Positions 23,667-31,586 of a stretch of 64,000 nt of DNA are shown piece after piece. The notes under the pieces are model-generated. The model saw only the letters and a program-made list of their open reading frames with translations, did no database searches and was not told the DNA's origin. Source of the DNA: Porticoccaceae bacterium LTM1 (lineage in GTDB: Bacteria > Pseudomonadota > Gammaproteobacteria > Pseudomonadales > Porticoccaceae); the NCBI GenBank assembly GCA_030252795.1, contig CP127080.1, forward strand, positions 2,559,501 to 2,623,500, written 5' to 3'. Position 1 is the stretch's first letter, and every line of letters starts with the position of its first letter. A program made the translations under genes and the position numbers.

Positions 23667-24809
23667 TTAAATATTAAAATCTAACCAAGGCAATTTGTTA
23701 AACTCTTGAAGAAATGAGTCACCTTGGACTTCATTGATCGAGCGAACATACATGATCAACCCGTAAAGATGGTTCCTAAATCCCAAAACAGACCTAAATC
23801 CCTTTTGCTTACAATGCTCAGGGATACCAACCTTTTTACAGTAGTATAGGTGCATGCGAATCCTGTCCCTTAACTCTCTTGGAATAGTTGTTTTACCGCT
23901 ATCAATCACAACACCTGTAATAATTTTTCTTGAGCCAGGTGGAATTATTCTGGTTTTCTTCCTATTTTCTCTAAAATGATTTTTATAGAGTACCTTTGAT
24001 GCTTGTCTTTTGAACTCATAGACAGACTGTCTATTTGCATCTAAGAAAGAAAAACATAAGTCATCAGCATATCTTGAATAGTCTGCACCATGAACATGAG
24101 CTAAACTCTCAAGTTCTTGGTCCATTTCAAAGCAAACTAAATTTGATAGTGCTGAACTGGTAGGAGCACCCTGTGGAAGGCTTCCAATTTTAGAACATTG
24201 GTACGATTGGTTTTTAGAAAAGTCTATCTCAGAATTCCAACGATCACCTTTTCGCTTTGGAGTAATACGGGTACATAACCTTGCCATCTCAAAGGATAGT
24301 AAATTCGGATAACCTAGTGATTTAAATACATCATAAACTTGTCGTTCAGAAATATTACTAAAAAAGCTTTGTATATCCATTTTAAGGATCCATTTAGCAT
24401 GCATATGTTTCTCAGCATTAGCCTTTAGTGGGTTATTCAAGCCCGGTACATATGCCATGGCAGCTGAGTGAGGCTTTATATTATTTAAAACTTCCTGAGC
24501 GATAAAGTCTTGAACTGCCATTAATTGTTCACAAGGAATTGAAATCCAACGTTTTCCGCCAGACCGCTTTCTAATTGGAAAACTTTTATATACAAGGCCT
24601 TGAGCATCTTCTGTCGGCCTTGAAACAAATGCATGTAAGTCTTTATAAAGAGTATCTGACAAATTAGCTAAATGTGATAATGAAAATATAACAGGCACAT
24701 TTTTATTAGTAATTACCCTACCAGCTTTAATGAGCTCTTTTAGGTAGTCTTCTTGAAAGCCGTGTCCTCGACCTTCGTTAAGATATGATTTGGGGTTCCA
24801 GCGTGTCAT
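23667..24809 (-). CDS. Retron reverse transcriptase
   Basis: The 380-residue RT has catalytic DIQSFF (145-150), LPQGAPTSS (211-219) and YADD (247-250). Retron hallmarks are present: NAEKH (131-135), matching the NAxxH of region X, and ITG (297-299) in the position of the VTG motif of region Y. It should reverse-transcribe the adjacent ncRNA into msDNA, branched from a 2'-OH. Its ribosome site (GAGGTG) lies at the end of the ncRNA, inside a 6-bp hairpin at 24818-24833. The gene is AT-rich relative to its hsd neighbours, suggesting separate acquisition. Confidence 0.93.
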   Translation of the reverse strand: MTRWNPKSYLNEGRGHGFQEDYLKELIKAGRVITNKNVPVIFSLSHLANLSDTLYKDLHAFVSRPTEDAQGLVYKSFPIRKRSGGKRWISIPCEQLMAVQDFIAQEVLNNIKPHSAAMAYVPGLNNPLKANAEKHMHAKWILKMDIQSFFSNISERQVYDVFKSLGYPNLLSFEMARLCTRITPKRKGDRWNSEIDFSKNQSYQCSKIGSLPQGAPTSSALSNLVCFEMDQELESLAHVHGADYSRYADDLCFSFLDANRQSVYEFKRQASKVLYKNHFRENRKKTRIIPPGSRKIITGVVIDSGKTTIPRELRDRIRMHLYYCKKVGIPEHCKQKGFRSVLGFRNHLYGLIMYVRSINEVQGDSFLQEFNKLPWLDFNI

Positions 24810-24814
24810 TTACT

Positions 24815-25035
24815 TCACCTCACGTAAGTGAGGGTATAGATCGCGTTTTAAAGCTAAGGCTTGGTGTAGCCCCAAGCGGAGACCACGTGCTTTAAAACGC
24901 GATCTATATTCCACTTTTGCGAGGGCTATTCCAGTGAGTAACGGAATCCGCACTCTTCCAGTGACGAGAGACAACCTCTGTTGAAACCCGCCTAGGCTGG
25001 TATTGAGTACTGATATAAAATCGAGCACCCAATTA
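24815..25035 (-). ncRNA. Retron msr-msd ncRNA (template for msDNA)
   Basis: The 229-bp gap between the effector stop (25039) and the RT start (24809) is densely structured. On the minus strand the first part (msr) has hairpins CAAC/GTTG, CACT/AGTG and ATTCC/GGAAT. The second (msd) is a perfect 20-bp inverted repeat (24835-24854 with 24889-24908) with a 34-nt loop that holds a nested GCTTGG/CCAAGC hairpin. This position upstream of an RT is where retron ncRNAs lie. The exact 5' end, the branching G and the a1/a2 pairing could not be settled, so the bounds are approximate. Confidence 0.85.
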
Positions 25036-25038
25036 CAA

Positions 25039-26232
25039 CTAAACTTCACGCTGAAACCCCAAAAACGTTGCAGGGTAAAAATTATTATATTCTCTTTTAC
25101 CCTTAATTCTTTTAGATTTTAATTTACTCCCTCTAACAAGTACATCTTTTCCGAACCGTGTAACATTGAATACTTCATCGATTAAACCATATAATTTTAA
25201 CTCATCAAATAACTCTTCGATCTTACTTTCAGGCATAACCATCACCTCCCTGACATTCTCAGGACCTCTACCTGCATTCAAATAAGATAAGATGGTTAAA
25301 ATTTCGAAATGCCCATTATACAAATCTGCGTTTTCTAAAAAATTAACTGCCAACTGGTAGTTTCTAGCCATCCAGAGATCTTCAGCTGTTTCACCAACAG
25401 TTACCTTATTGTGAAATAAGGGAAATAAACTTACAGGCACACTTCGATTAGGGAATAAAGGTTTGAAAGATTTTTTCTCTGCATCGCCTTTGCACCATAA
25501 AATACCTGGCGCATTGTTAGGGCAGCCGTATTGAAATACGATTGGGCTAAATTGCTTGCCAAACCCAACAATCGAACCACTATCCGAAAGCCTAGAACCA
25601 TATTTATGACATAATTGGCTAAGACTTTTATTAGTCTTAATAAATGACTCTGTTACTAAATGATCATATTTAATAGAATCTTGATTTAAAGGGCCTACTT
25701 TTTGAACTATCTTTTTTAACCCTTCGTTATGTGCCGCAAAAGTAAGAAACCATATATCACACCAACCATGTGAACACCAAGATTTAATGCTTGGACTCAC
25801 TTTATTCCAAAAATCTATAAATCGTTTTCCTGTGCCAGTGAAATCATCAACATAAATAATATGCTTCACTCGCCTTGCTTTCATAGAATCAACTCTTGGA
25901 GAAAGCTCAATATGCTTAGTCATATTTCTTTCTAAGTTTTTTAATGCATGCCCCAACCTTCCACTGCTATCATTTACAGCTTTAAGTTCTTTATCTTGAT
26001 TAAATACATTTTGAGTGTTTTTAGTAACAGGAAATATGGCAACAGACGTCTTACCATGATCTCTTTTTTCTAGATCTAACAATAAATTGGTAATGGAACT
26101 TTGCACCCAAGCCTCATACTCTTCCAAACTGACATATCTTAGTTTTTTAAGCATATATTCAGCTAAATATAGATCTGGCATATCGAATTGCTTAAGCCAA
26201 CTAGCTACTTCTGGAAGTTCTTTAATATCCAT
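25039..26232 (-). CDS. Retron effector: phosphoribosyltransferase-like domain fused to winged helix
   Basis: The 397-residue protein has the PRPP-binding loop of type I phosphoribosyltransferases (HIIYVDDFTGTGK, about 124-136) within an alpha/beta domain. A C-terminal winged helix lies at about 308-370 (EILTILSYLNAG, KIEELFDELKLYGLI, VTRFGKDVL). From memory, retron classifications include a group whose effectors are PRTase-like with a winged-helix partner; here both are one chain. The start is 2 bp past the hsdS stop. When the retron senses infection this protein would be the toxin, perhaps by altering nucleotides or NAD. The activity is inferred. Confidence 0.75.
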   Translation of the reverse strand: MDIKELPEVASWLKQFDMPDLYLAEYMLKKLRYVSLEEYEAWVQSSITNLLLDLEKRDHGKTSVAIFPVTKNTQNVFNQDKELKAVNDSSGRLGHALKNLERNMTKHIELSPRVDSMKARRVKHIIYVDDFTGTGKRFIDFWNKVSPSIKSWCSHGWCDIWFLTFAAHNEGLKKIVQKVGPLNQDSIKYDHLVTESFIKTNKSLSQLCHKYGSRLSDSGSIVGFGKQFSPIVFQYGCPNNAPGILWCKGDAEKKSFKPLFPNRSVPVSLFPLFHNKVTVGETAEDLWMARNYQLAVNFLENADLYNGHFEILTILSYLNAGRGPENVREVMVMPESKIEELFDELKLYGLIDEVFNVTRFGKDVLVRGSKLKSKRIKGKREYNNFYPATFLGFQREV

Positions 26233-26234
26233 AT

Positions 26235-27590
26235 TTAAAGTAAACCCCCTGAAAATGCCGAAGCTAAGATCGACTGTTTATTTTTTCCAGCCAACATGAT
26301 TTTTTTTGATGAATTCTCATCAGCTCTCTCTATTTGATCAATTTTACTTGAAATATCATTCGCAATTTTCGCTTGTTCCAAAGTTGATGGCAGAGGGATT
26401 TTGATTTCTCTAAGCCCACCTAACGGAACTGTTTTTTGCGCCGTACCTGTAGAAACCTCAGTAGCTTGTTTGAAAACAAAACCGCTCGATAAAACATGAT
26501 ACAAATAATCCACCGAAATATTTTCATTAGGCTTCAAAATAGCTATATGTCTTTGAACACAAAAAGGAACATCCTGATCAACCCTGACTGGTATTCCATA
26601 ACTTCCAACAACTGTATATAACAAATCACCTTTTAACGGCTTTCTAATATCTGCCAAAGAGTCATAATATGATTGAGGTACAAATCTAGTTTTACCAAAA
26701 GTCAAAACTCCTTGATTAACATCACCTATCACTAGAAAAGGGATCCCACAATCCGACTTTGGAGGTGCCTGGTGATCTCCATCAGTAATAACATCAAATA
26801 CATGTTGCAAACTGACCCATTCCCAACCTTCTGGAATTTCGGGCAAATCTTCAGCTCCAGGAAGCTCAGGCTCTTTGTACTTCTCCTTCCACTTATCATT
26901 CTTAGGCATCTTGCCTTTGGCTTTAAATTGTTCGAGTTGTTGTTCTTCCCATTTTTGGCGGCGTTCGGTGAGGATACGTTCTAACAGTTGGCTTGCTGGC
27001 TCTAGTTTGTCTTTATTCTGCTCGCGCCATTCTTTGGTGAGTTCGCCGGTGACGGCGGCTTTAAGGACGGATTGGCGGTATTGTTTGAGCAGTTGTTTGG
27101 CTTTGTTGAGGGCTTCGATGCCGGCGTCGATATGGGAGAAGAGTTCTTCGATTTTGGCGACGATGCGTTTTTGCTGGTCGAGAGGGGCTAACTTAAACGC
27201 TACTTTGTATGCATCATTTCTGTTTAACCCAGGAATAGCAGTCGACTTATCAAGCCGGCCCAAGTCCAGATGGCCTAGTTGATAATATAGATACTTGATG
27301 TCTAGACCTTTTGGGGGAATAACATAATAAACGGTATCTATAGGCCAGCATGGTTTATGACTTATAAAAATATGGCCAACATTTCCTTTTCGCCCAACAA
27401 TCAAACATTGCTCAGTCACAAGGGGTTGATCATGTCTCCCTACATTTCCACTTGAGCCAAATACAGATATTTCGCCAGTCTCAACACGATCCTTAACTGT
27501 TAAAGATTTCCCATATTCGAGTTTAATTAAATCACCCAAAGATATTTCTTGCCAGTTATTAGGCAATTCCTTTACTGCTACTTCACTCAT
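26235..27590 (-). CDS. hsdS: Type I restriction-modification specificity subunit
   Basis: The 451-residue protein has two target recognition domains (about 8-150 and 255-410), separated by the conserved coiled spacer IDAGIEALNKAKQLLKQYRQ and the region KAAVTGELTKEWRE. A second spacer near the C terminus ends LAGKNKQSILASAFSGGLL. It sets the bipartite DNA sequence bound by HsdM and HsdR. The start overlaps the hsdR stop by 4 bp. The second recognition domain is noticeably AT-rich, typical of domain exchange. Confidence 0.93.
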   Translation of the reverse strand: MSEVAVKELPNNWQEISLGDLIKLEYGKSLTVKDRVETGEISVFGSSGNVGRHDQPLVTEQCLIVGRKGNVGHIFISHKPCWPIDTVYYVIPPKGLDIKYLYYQLGHLDLGRLDKSTAIPGLNRNDAYKVAFKLAPLDQQKRIVAKIEELFSHIDAGIEALNKAKQLLKQYRQSVLKAAVTGELTKEWREQNKDKLEPASQLLERILTERRQKWEEQQLEQFKAKGKMPKNDKWKEKYKEPELPGAEDLPEIPEGWEWVSLQHVFDVITDGDHQAPPKSDCGIPFLVIGDVNQGVLTFGKTRFVPQSYYDSLADIRKPLKGDLLYTVVGSYGIPVRVDQDVPFCVQRHIAILKPNENISVDYLYHVLSSGFVFKQATEVSTGTAQKTVPLGGLREIKIPLPSTLEQAKIANDISSKIDQIERADENSSKKIMLAGKNKQSILASAFSGGLL

Positions 27591-30415
27591 GCAATTAAGA
27601 ATCCATTAAGTTCTTGAATAATTACATTCAATTCTTTACCAAACAATTGCTGCGCCTTTAATAAACCGCCCTGCTGTTTACATTCGGGGATAAAATCAAA
27701 ATCATCAATTTCAAATTCGGCGTTATTGGCGATCTGTTGTTTTATTCTTTCTAGCCAGATTAACTGCTCTGCAGTGAAGGCTTCGCCTTCTGGATTCCCG
27801 CCTTCGCGGGAATGACGGTGAAAAATATGTTGTGCCAACCAGGTATCGAAGCGTTGGTTAACCAATTCTGGGAATGGTTCTAACTCGTTTGCCACACCGA
27901 TGGAGCAACGGATCAGGCTGATTAATGCAGGCAGCTTTTGGTTGGGCGGTGCGCCTTTGGCTTTGAGTTTTTCTAACAGCTCATAGGCCTGCCACACTTC
28001 TTGCGGGGCAATGTTATAGGGCGGCTGTTCGATATCTTCTACTAAATCATTCAATTGCTCGTAGCTTAAGTGACGCTCTGTCCACGGTTGGTTGTATACC
28101 AGTTGAATGGCATCGAGTTCGTTTTTATGGTCGGCAATAAATTGTTGCCAACTTGCGATGGTCTTTTCTGCCCGCTCGGTGCTGTAGCCAGTACCTTCGG
28201 TAATGAGCTCATCGGCGGAGTCATCGATGATTTGATCATTCTCTTTACGGAAGACTTCTAATATGTCGCGCAGCTCCGGGTTATGGAATGGCATCACAAG
28301 CTGATCAGCTTGTGGCTCGAAAGCTTGTTGAATTTGCTCTTCACTAGGATGTTCCGTGTTAAATTGCTGCTGAGCGGTTTCGGCCAATTTGGCATCATTA
28401 GTGGCGTGTATTAGTTCACCGGCGATCAGCGCCAGTGGTTTGCCTGCCAGTTCGGCGACTTTTTTGCGTTGCGCTTCATTGAGTTTGCTATCGAGCCGTA
28501 ACATGCGATTACCGAGGGAGCGCAGGCTATCGGAGTGGCGATCGCCCTGGGCGATTTGCAGCATCAGTTTTTCGGTAGAAACAGAAGGCTTTGCCTCTAG
28601 CGATTTGGATTCGGTTTTATCGGTTTCGGTAACGCCGACGCAGTCGATCAAAACAAAGCGCACTTTTTTGCCGGCATCAGGTGTTACTTTTTTCAATTCG
28701 TCATCGCCGATCACGCGAGTACCCCTGCCCTTCATTTGTTCGTAGTAAGCGGGGCTTTTCACATCACGCATAAACATCACCACTTCGAGCGGTTTGATGT
28801 CGGTGCCAGTGGCGATCATATCGACTGTAACGCCCACTCTTAAGCGTGGGCTGGTGCGAAATTCGGCAATAGTATCTTCAGCGGTTTTTTTGCCTACGCG
28901 GTAGGTAACTTTTTTGCAGAACTCGTTGCCCTCGCCGAAGATTTCTCGCACGGTATCAACGATGCGATCGGCGTGTTCATCATCTTTGGCGAAGATTAGG
29001 GTTTTGGGCAGCCATTCGCCGCTTCTATCGGTAAAGATGTCGGTAAAGACTCTGTCTTTAAAGGTTTGGATGATGGTGCGTATCTGGTTAGGGGCAACCA
29101 CTGAGCGGTCGAGTTGTTTGGCTAGCCAGACTTCATCTTGATCGAGGGTTTCATAACGCTCTTGTTTTGTGAGCCTATCTCGTATGGATACGGTGGTGCC
29201 CGCTTCGATGGTATCGCCCTGTTCGGTTTTTTTGGTGCGTATGCGGTAGATATCGTAGCCGACGTTCACGCGGTCTATCACGGCTTCTTCGTGGGTGTAT
29301 TCGCTAACCAGGTTTTGGTTAAAAAAGCCGATGGATTTTTTGGTGGGCGTTGCGGTAAGGCCGATTAAAAAGGCATCGAAATATTCCAGCACTTGGCGCC
29401 ACAGGTTGTAGATGGAGCGATGACATTCGTCGATGATGATCACATCATAGGCTTCAACAGGAATAGCCGGGTTATAACGCACTTCTCTTGGCAGGCTGTT
29501 TTCCCCATTTATGTATGAGCTGCCCATTTCATAACCTGAAACTTCTTCGGCATCGTCATCGAGCTCTTTACCGCTAAGTTGCGAATACATGCGCTGGATA
29601 GTGGAAATGGTGACTTTAATTTCATCACCCACACCACCTACACCCAATATATGAGCGTTATACAGCTCGGTGAATTTACGGCCGTCATCGGGAGTGGTGT
29701 ATTGCTGAAATTCTTTAAGGGCTTGGCGGCCTAGGTTGCCGCGGTCTACCAGAAACAGTACGCGATTGACCTTGGCGAATTTGGCCAGGCGATAAACCTG
29801 TGTACAAGCAGTAAAGGTTTTACCGGCACCGGTGGCCATTTGCAATAAGGTTCTGGGTTTGTTTTCTTTTAATGACTTTTCAATGCCGTGGATGGCATCG
29901 ATTTGGCAATCTCGCAAACCGTTGGTATTCAGCTCGGGCAGGTTTTGTAGCCTTGCTCTGAAGCTATCACCATCTTCCAGCAAGTTTTTTAAAGTTTTAG
30001 GTTGATAGAAGTGGTAGACCTTGCGTGAGCGTGGGTTTGGATCTCTTCCATCACGAAAGCGGATTTCATGGTTAGTGGCTTCGTATAAAAATGGAAGCGG
30101 TTTACCTTCTTCTGCCCAACGTTTGATGAACTTGGTATTAGAGGTGGCATAACGGGCCGATTGCTCAGCCACTTGGCCCAAGCTGGTGCCTTCGCGCTTC
30201 GCCTCGATAATGCCGCAGGCTTTGCCTTGAATGAATAGCATGTAATCAGCAGGGCCGGTGCCCGTATCCATTTCACGCACGGCAACACCATGAACACCCT
30301 GTTCACCAGCGTATAGATTCATGGCTTTTTTATCTTGAATCACCCAACCAGCTGCTTCCAGCTTGGCATCTACCTCTAGTCGGGTTTCGGCTTCGAGCAT
30401 ATCGGTTGGTGTCAT
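27587..30415 (-). CDS. hsdR: Type I restriction endonuclease motor subunit
   Basis: The 942-residue protein has an N-terminal PD-(D/E)xK nuclease (D57, E71, K73 in ADYMLF and IIEAKREG), then superfamily 2 helicase motifs (Walker A ATGAGKTFTA, DECHRS, LTATPT, motif VI MKGRGTRVIG) and an EcoEI-type C-terminal region. It translocates and cuts unmethylated DNA. Near residue 870 the frame contains the peptide HSREGGNPE, which is a REP-type DNA repeat translated in frame. It is the first gene of the island operon. The 200 bp upstream separate it from the ssrA terminator. Confidence 0.94.
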   Translation of the reverse strand: MTPTDMLEAETRLEVDAKLEAAGWVIQDKKAMNLYAGEQGVHGVAVREMDTGTGPADYMLFIQGKACGIIEAKREGTSLGQVAEQSARYATSNTKFIKRWAEEGKPLPFLYEATNHEIRFRDGRDPNPRSRKVYHFYQPKTLKNLLEDGDSFRARLQNLPELNTNGLRDCQIDAIHGIEKSLKENKPRTLLQMATGAGKTFTACTQVYRLAKFAKVNRVLFLVDRGNLGRQALKEFQQYTTPDDGRKFTELYNAHILGVGGVGDEIKVTISTIQRMYSQLSGKELDDDAEEVSGYEMGSSYINGENSLPREVRYNPAIPVEAYDVIIIDECHRSIYNLWRQVLEYFDAFLIGLTATPTKKSIGFFNQNLVSEYTHEEAVIDRVNVGYDIYRIRTKKTEQGDTIEAGTTVSIRDRLTKQERYETLDQDEVWLAKQLDRSVVAPNQIRTIIQTFKDRVFTDIFTDRSGEWLPKTLIFAKDDEHADRIVDTVREIFGEGNEFCKKVTYRVGKKTAEDTIAEFRTSPRLRVGVTVDMIATGTDIKPLEVVMFMRDVKSPAYYEQMKGRGTRVIGDDELKKVTPDAGKKVRFVLIDCVGVTETDKTESKSLEAKPSVSTEKLMLQIAQGDRHSDSLRSLGNRMLRLDSKLNEAQRKKVAELAGKPLALIAGELIHATNDAKLAETAQQQFNTEHPSEEQIQQAFEPQADQLVMPFHNPELRDILEVFRKENDQIIDDSADELITEGTGYSTERAEKTIASWQQFIADHKNELDAIQLVYNQPWTERHLSYEQLNDLVEDIEQPPYNIAPQEVWQAYELLEKLKAKGAPPNQKLPALISLIRCSIGVANELEPFPELVNQRFDTWLAQHIFHRHSREGGNPEGEAFTAEQLIWLERIKQQIANNAEFEIDDFDFIPECKQQGGLLKAQQLFGKELNVIIQELNGFLIA
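27794..27816. repeat. REP-like palindrome inside hsdR
   Basis: ATTCCCGC / GCGGGAAT arms around CTTC, followed by GAC. It is the same dispersed element as at 12277-12304, here within coding sequence and read in frame as HSREGGNP. Confidence 0.85.
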
Positions 30416-30591
30416 GGTTCCTTCACAAGCATCCGTTTTAGTTATTTACGCCAGTTTACAAACACAAGGGAGGGGTGTCACTTTCTTACTACTATTAAGC
30501 TGAACATCAAATTGAGAGAGCGTTTTGTTCTCTGTCTAATGAATTAAGGCAAAACTAATCACTGCACAAGCATCCCACTGAACCCAAAAAG

Positions 30592-30628
30592 AAAAAAGCC
30601 TCGCAACTCAATATGTTACGAGGCTTTT
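30592..30628 (-). terminator. Terminator of ssrA
   Basis: AAAAGCCTCG and CGAGGCTTTT arms are followed on the minus strand by a T-run (TTTTTTCTTTTT), 12 bp past the CCA end of tmRNA. Confidence 0.88.
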
Positions 30629-30639
30629 CGGACTTGTGT

Positions 30640-30995
30640 TGGTGGAGGCGGCGGGAGTTGAACCCGCGTCCGTCAGCACTCCGCCCTCGGCTCTACATGC
30701 TTAGATTCCATCTATTTATTTAGCCTCACACAGCCCGATGGGCAGGACGTGGTTGGCGATCTCAGTTAGTGTTTAACAGCGCTGCCCTGAGAATGCTTTG
30801 CTGCGGTCCAGTTCTATTTGACAGAAGCTTCCCGTTTACTGGCATCCGATGGCTTCTGTTAGCGGGGTTTAGGCCGCTAAAGCGTAGTTGTCGTCGTTGG
30901 CAACTATTAATATACGGCTTTGGGTTAACGTGATTGGCCGCCATCACGACATGCACCTTGGGTTTTGTTACCGGCGTCGAATCCAAAACGCCCCC
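30640..30995 (-). ncRNA. ssrA: tmRNA (transfer-messenger RNA)
   Basis: A 356-nt RNA with 5' end GGGGGCG, the tRNA-like segment GATTCGAC early and the 3' end GGGTTCAACTCCCGCC then CGCCTCCACCA. The 5' and 3' ends pair as an acceptor stem with one G-U. The tag reading frame gives ANDDNYALAA followed by TAA. It rescues stalled ribosomes with SmpB. Its 3' end borders the hsd/retron island, and tmRNA genes are common integrase targets. Confidence 0.97.
30869..30901 (-). other. tmRNA proteolysis tag reading frame
   Basis: Ten codons plus TAA encode ANDDNYALAA, a variant of the gammaproteobacterial tag (E to D at position 4). The ALAA end is the ClpXP/ClpAP degron. GCC is the resume codon. Confidence 0.95.
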
Positions 30996-31020
30996 ATAAC
31001 TTCGGCCTATTGTCCTTATG

Positions 31021-31095
31021 CTGCGTTGGCCGGCGGACTCGAAAATGCTCACGTACCAATGTACGCTCCGCTTTTCTCGCCTTGGCCGCCTTGCC
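31021..31095. repeat. Imperfect intergenic inverted repeat upstream of ssrA
   Basis: GAAAAtGctcaCGTAC and GTACGctccGcTTTTC face each other around CAAT. Outer arms (GGCCGGCGGACTC / CTCGCCTTGGCC) extend the fold. This is the style of dispersed intergenic repeats in marine gammaproteobacteria. It lies just upstream of the tmRNA 5' end. Confidence 0.5.
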
Positions 31096-31551
31096 TAAGA
31101 ACAATTGTCCTCGTTATTGATTTGATCTGTTTACCGTAAGCTGCGTTGCTCTGCGCATTCAGCAAACATCTCTCGTCTGCAATCTTAGTTGAGCCGGCTT
31201 ATGGTCTAAGCCTTGTATCTCACTCAACTATCTTCGCCCGGCTTACTTGTGAATTTGGGCTGAAGATTGCTTTCGCTACTCGTATGTTTTCTCGTTGATC
31301 GCTGGACTGCGGTCTACGGTTTCATCCACGAGCTGGCGATTGTAGCAAATCTTTTGACTGGTTTGTGGGGGATTTGTTCGCTGGATTTGGTGGTTTTGTG
31401 GGGTGTGAGGTTGATTCGTCGCTTTGCGCCTCGCAATGACGGGCTCTGGGGGTTTGGTATTTACTTGATGGATGGATGCCCGCCTGCGCGGGCATGACGA
31501 TGGAGAGGTTATCCCTGGCAGCAGTGCGCCTTCGCGGGAATGACGGGAGGC
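31096..31551. other. Gene-free region with several repeat fragments
   Basis: No supported gene. It contains a fragment GATTCGTCGC...TCGCAATGACG near 31422-31441 (related to 10747-10775 in inverse orientation), a palindrome with arms GATGCCCGC / GCGGGCAT at 31475-31495 and a REP half CTTCGCGGGAATGACG at 31530-31545. The region looks like a landing ground for small dispersed repeats. Confidence 0.5.
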
Positions 31552-31583
31552 GAAAAGAAAAAGCCCGGCGATTGCCGGGCTTT
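31552..31583 (-). terminator. Terminator of the RND exporter gene
   Basis: AAAGCCCGGC / GCCGGGCTTT arms around GATT are followed on the minus strand by TTTTTCTTTTC. It lies 4 bp past the stop codon. Confidence 0.9.
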
Positions 31584-31586
31584 GGG

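Noticed and set aside
24810-25049. 79-codon open frame in the RT-effector gap
   Set aside because: It covers exactly the structured ncRNA, has no family match, and its composition follows the inverted repeats. The ncRNA explains it.
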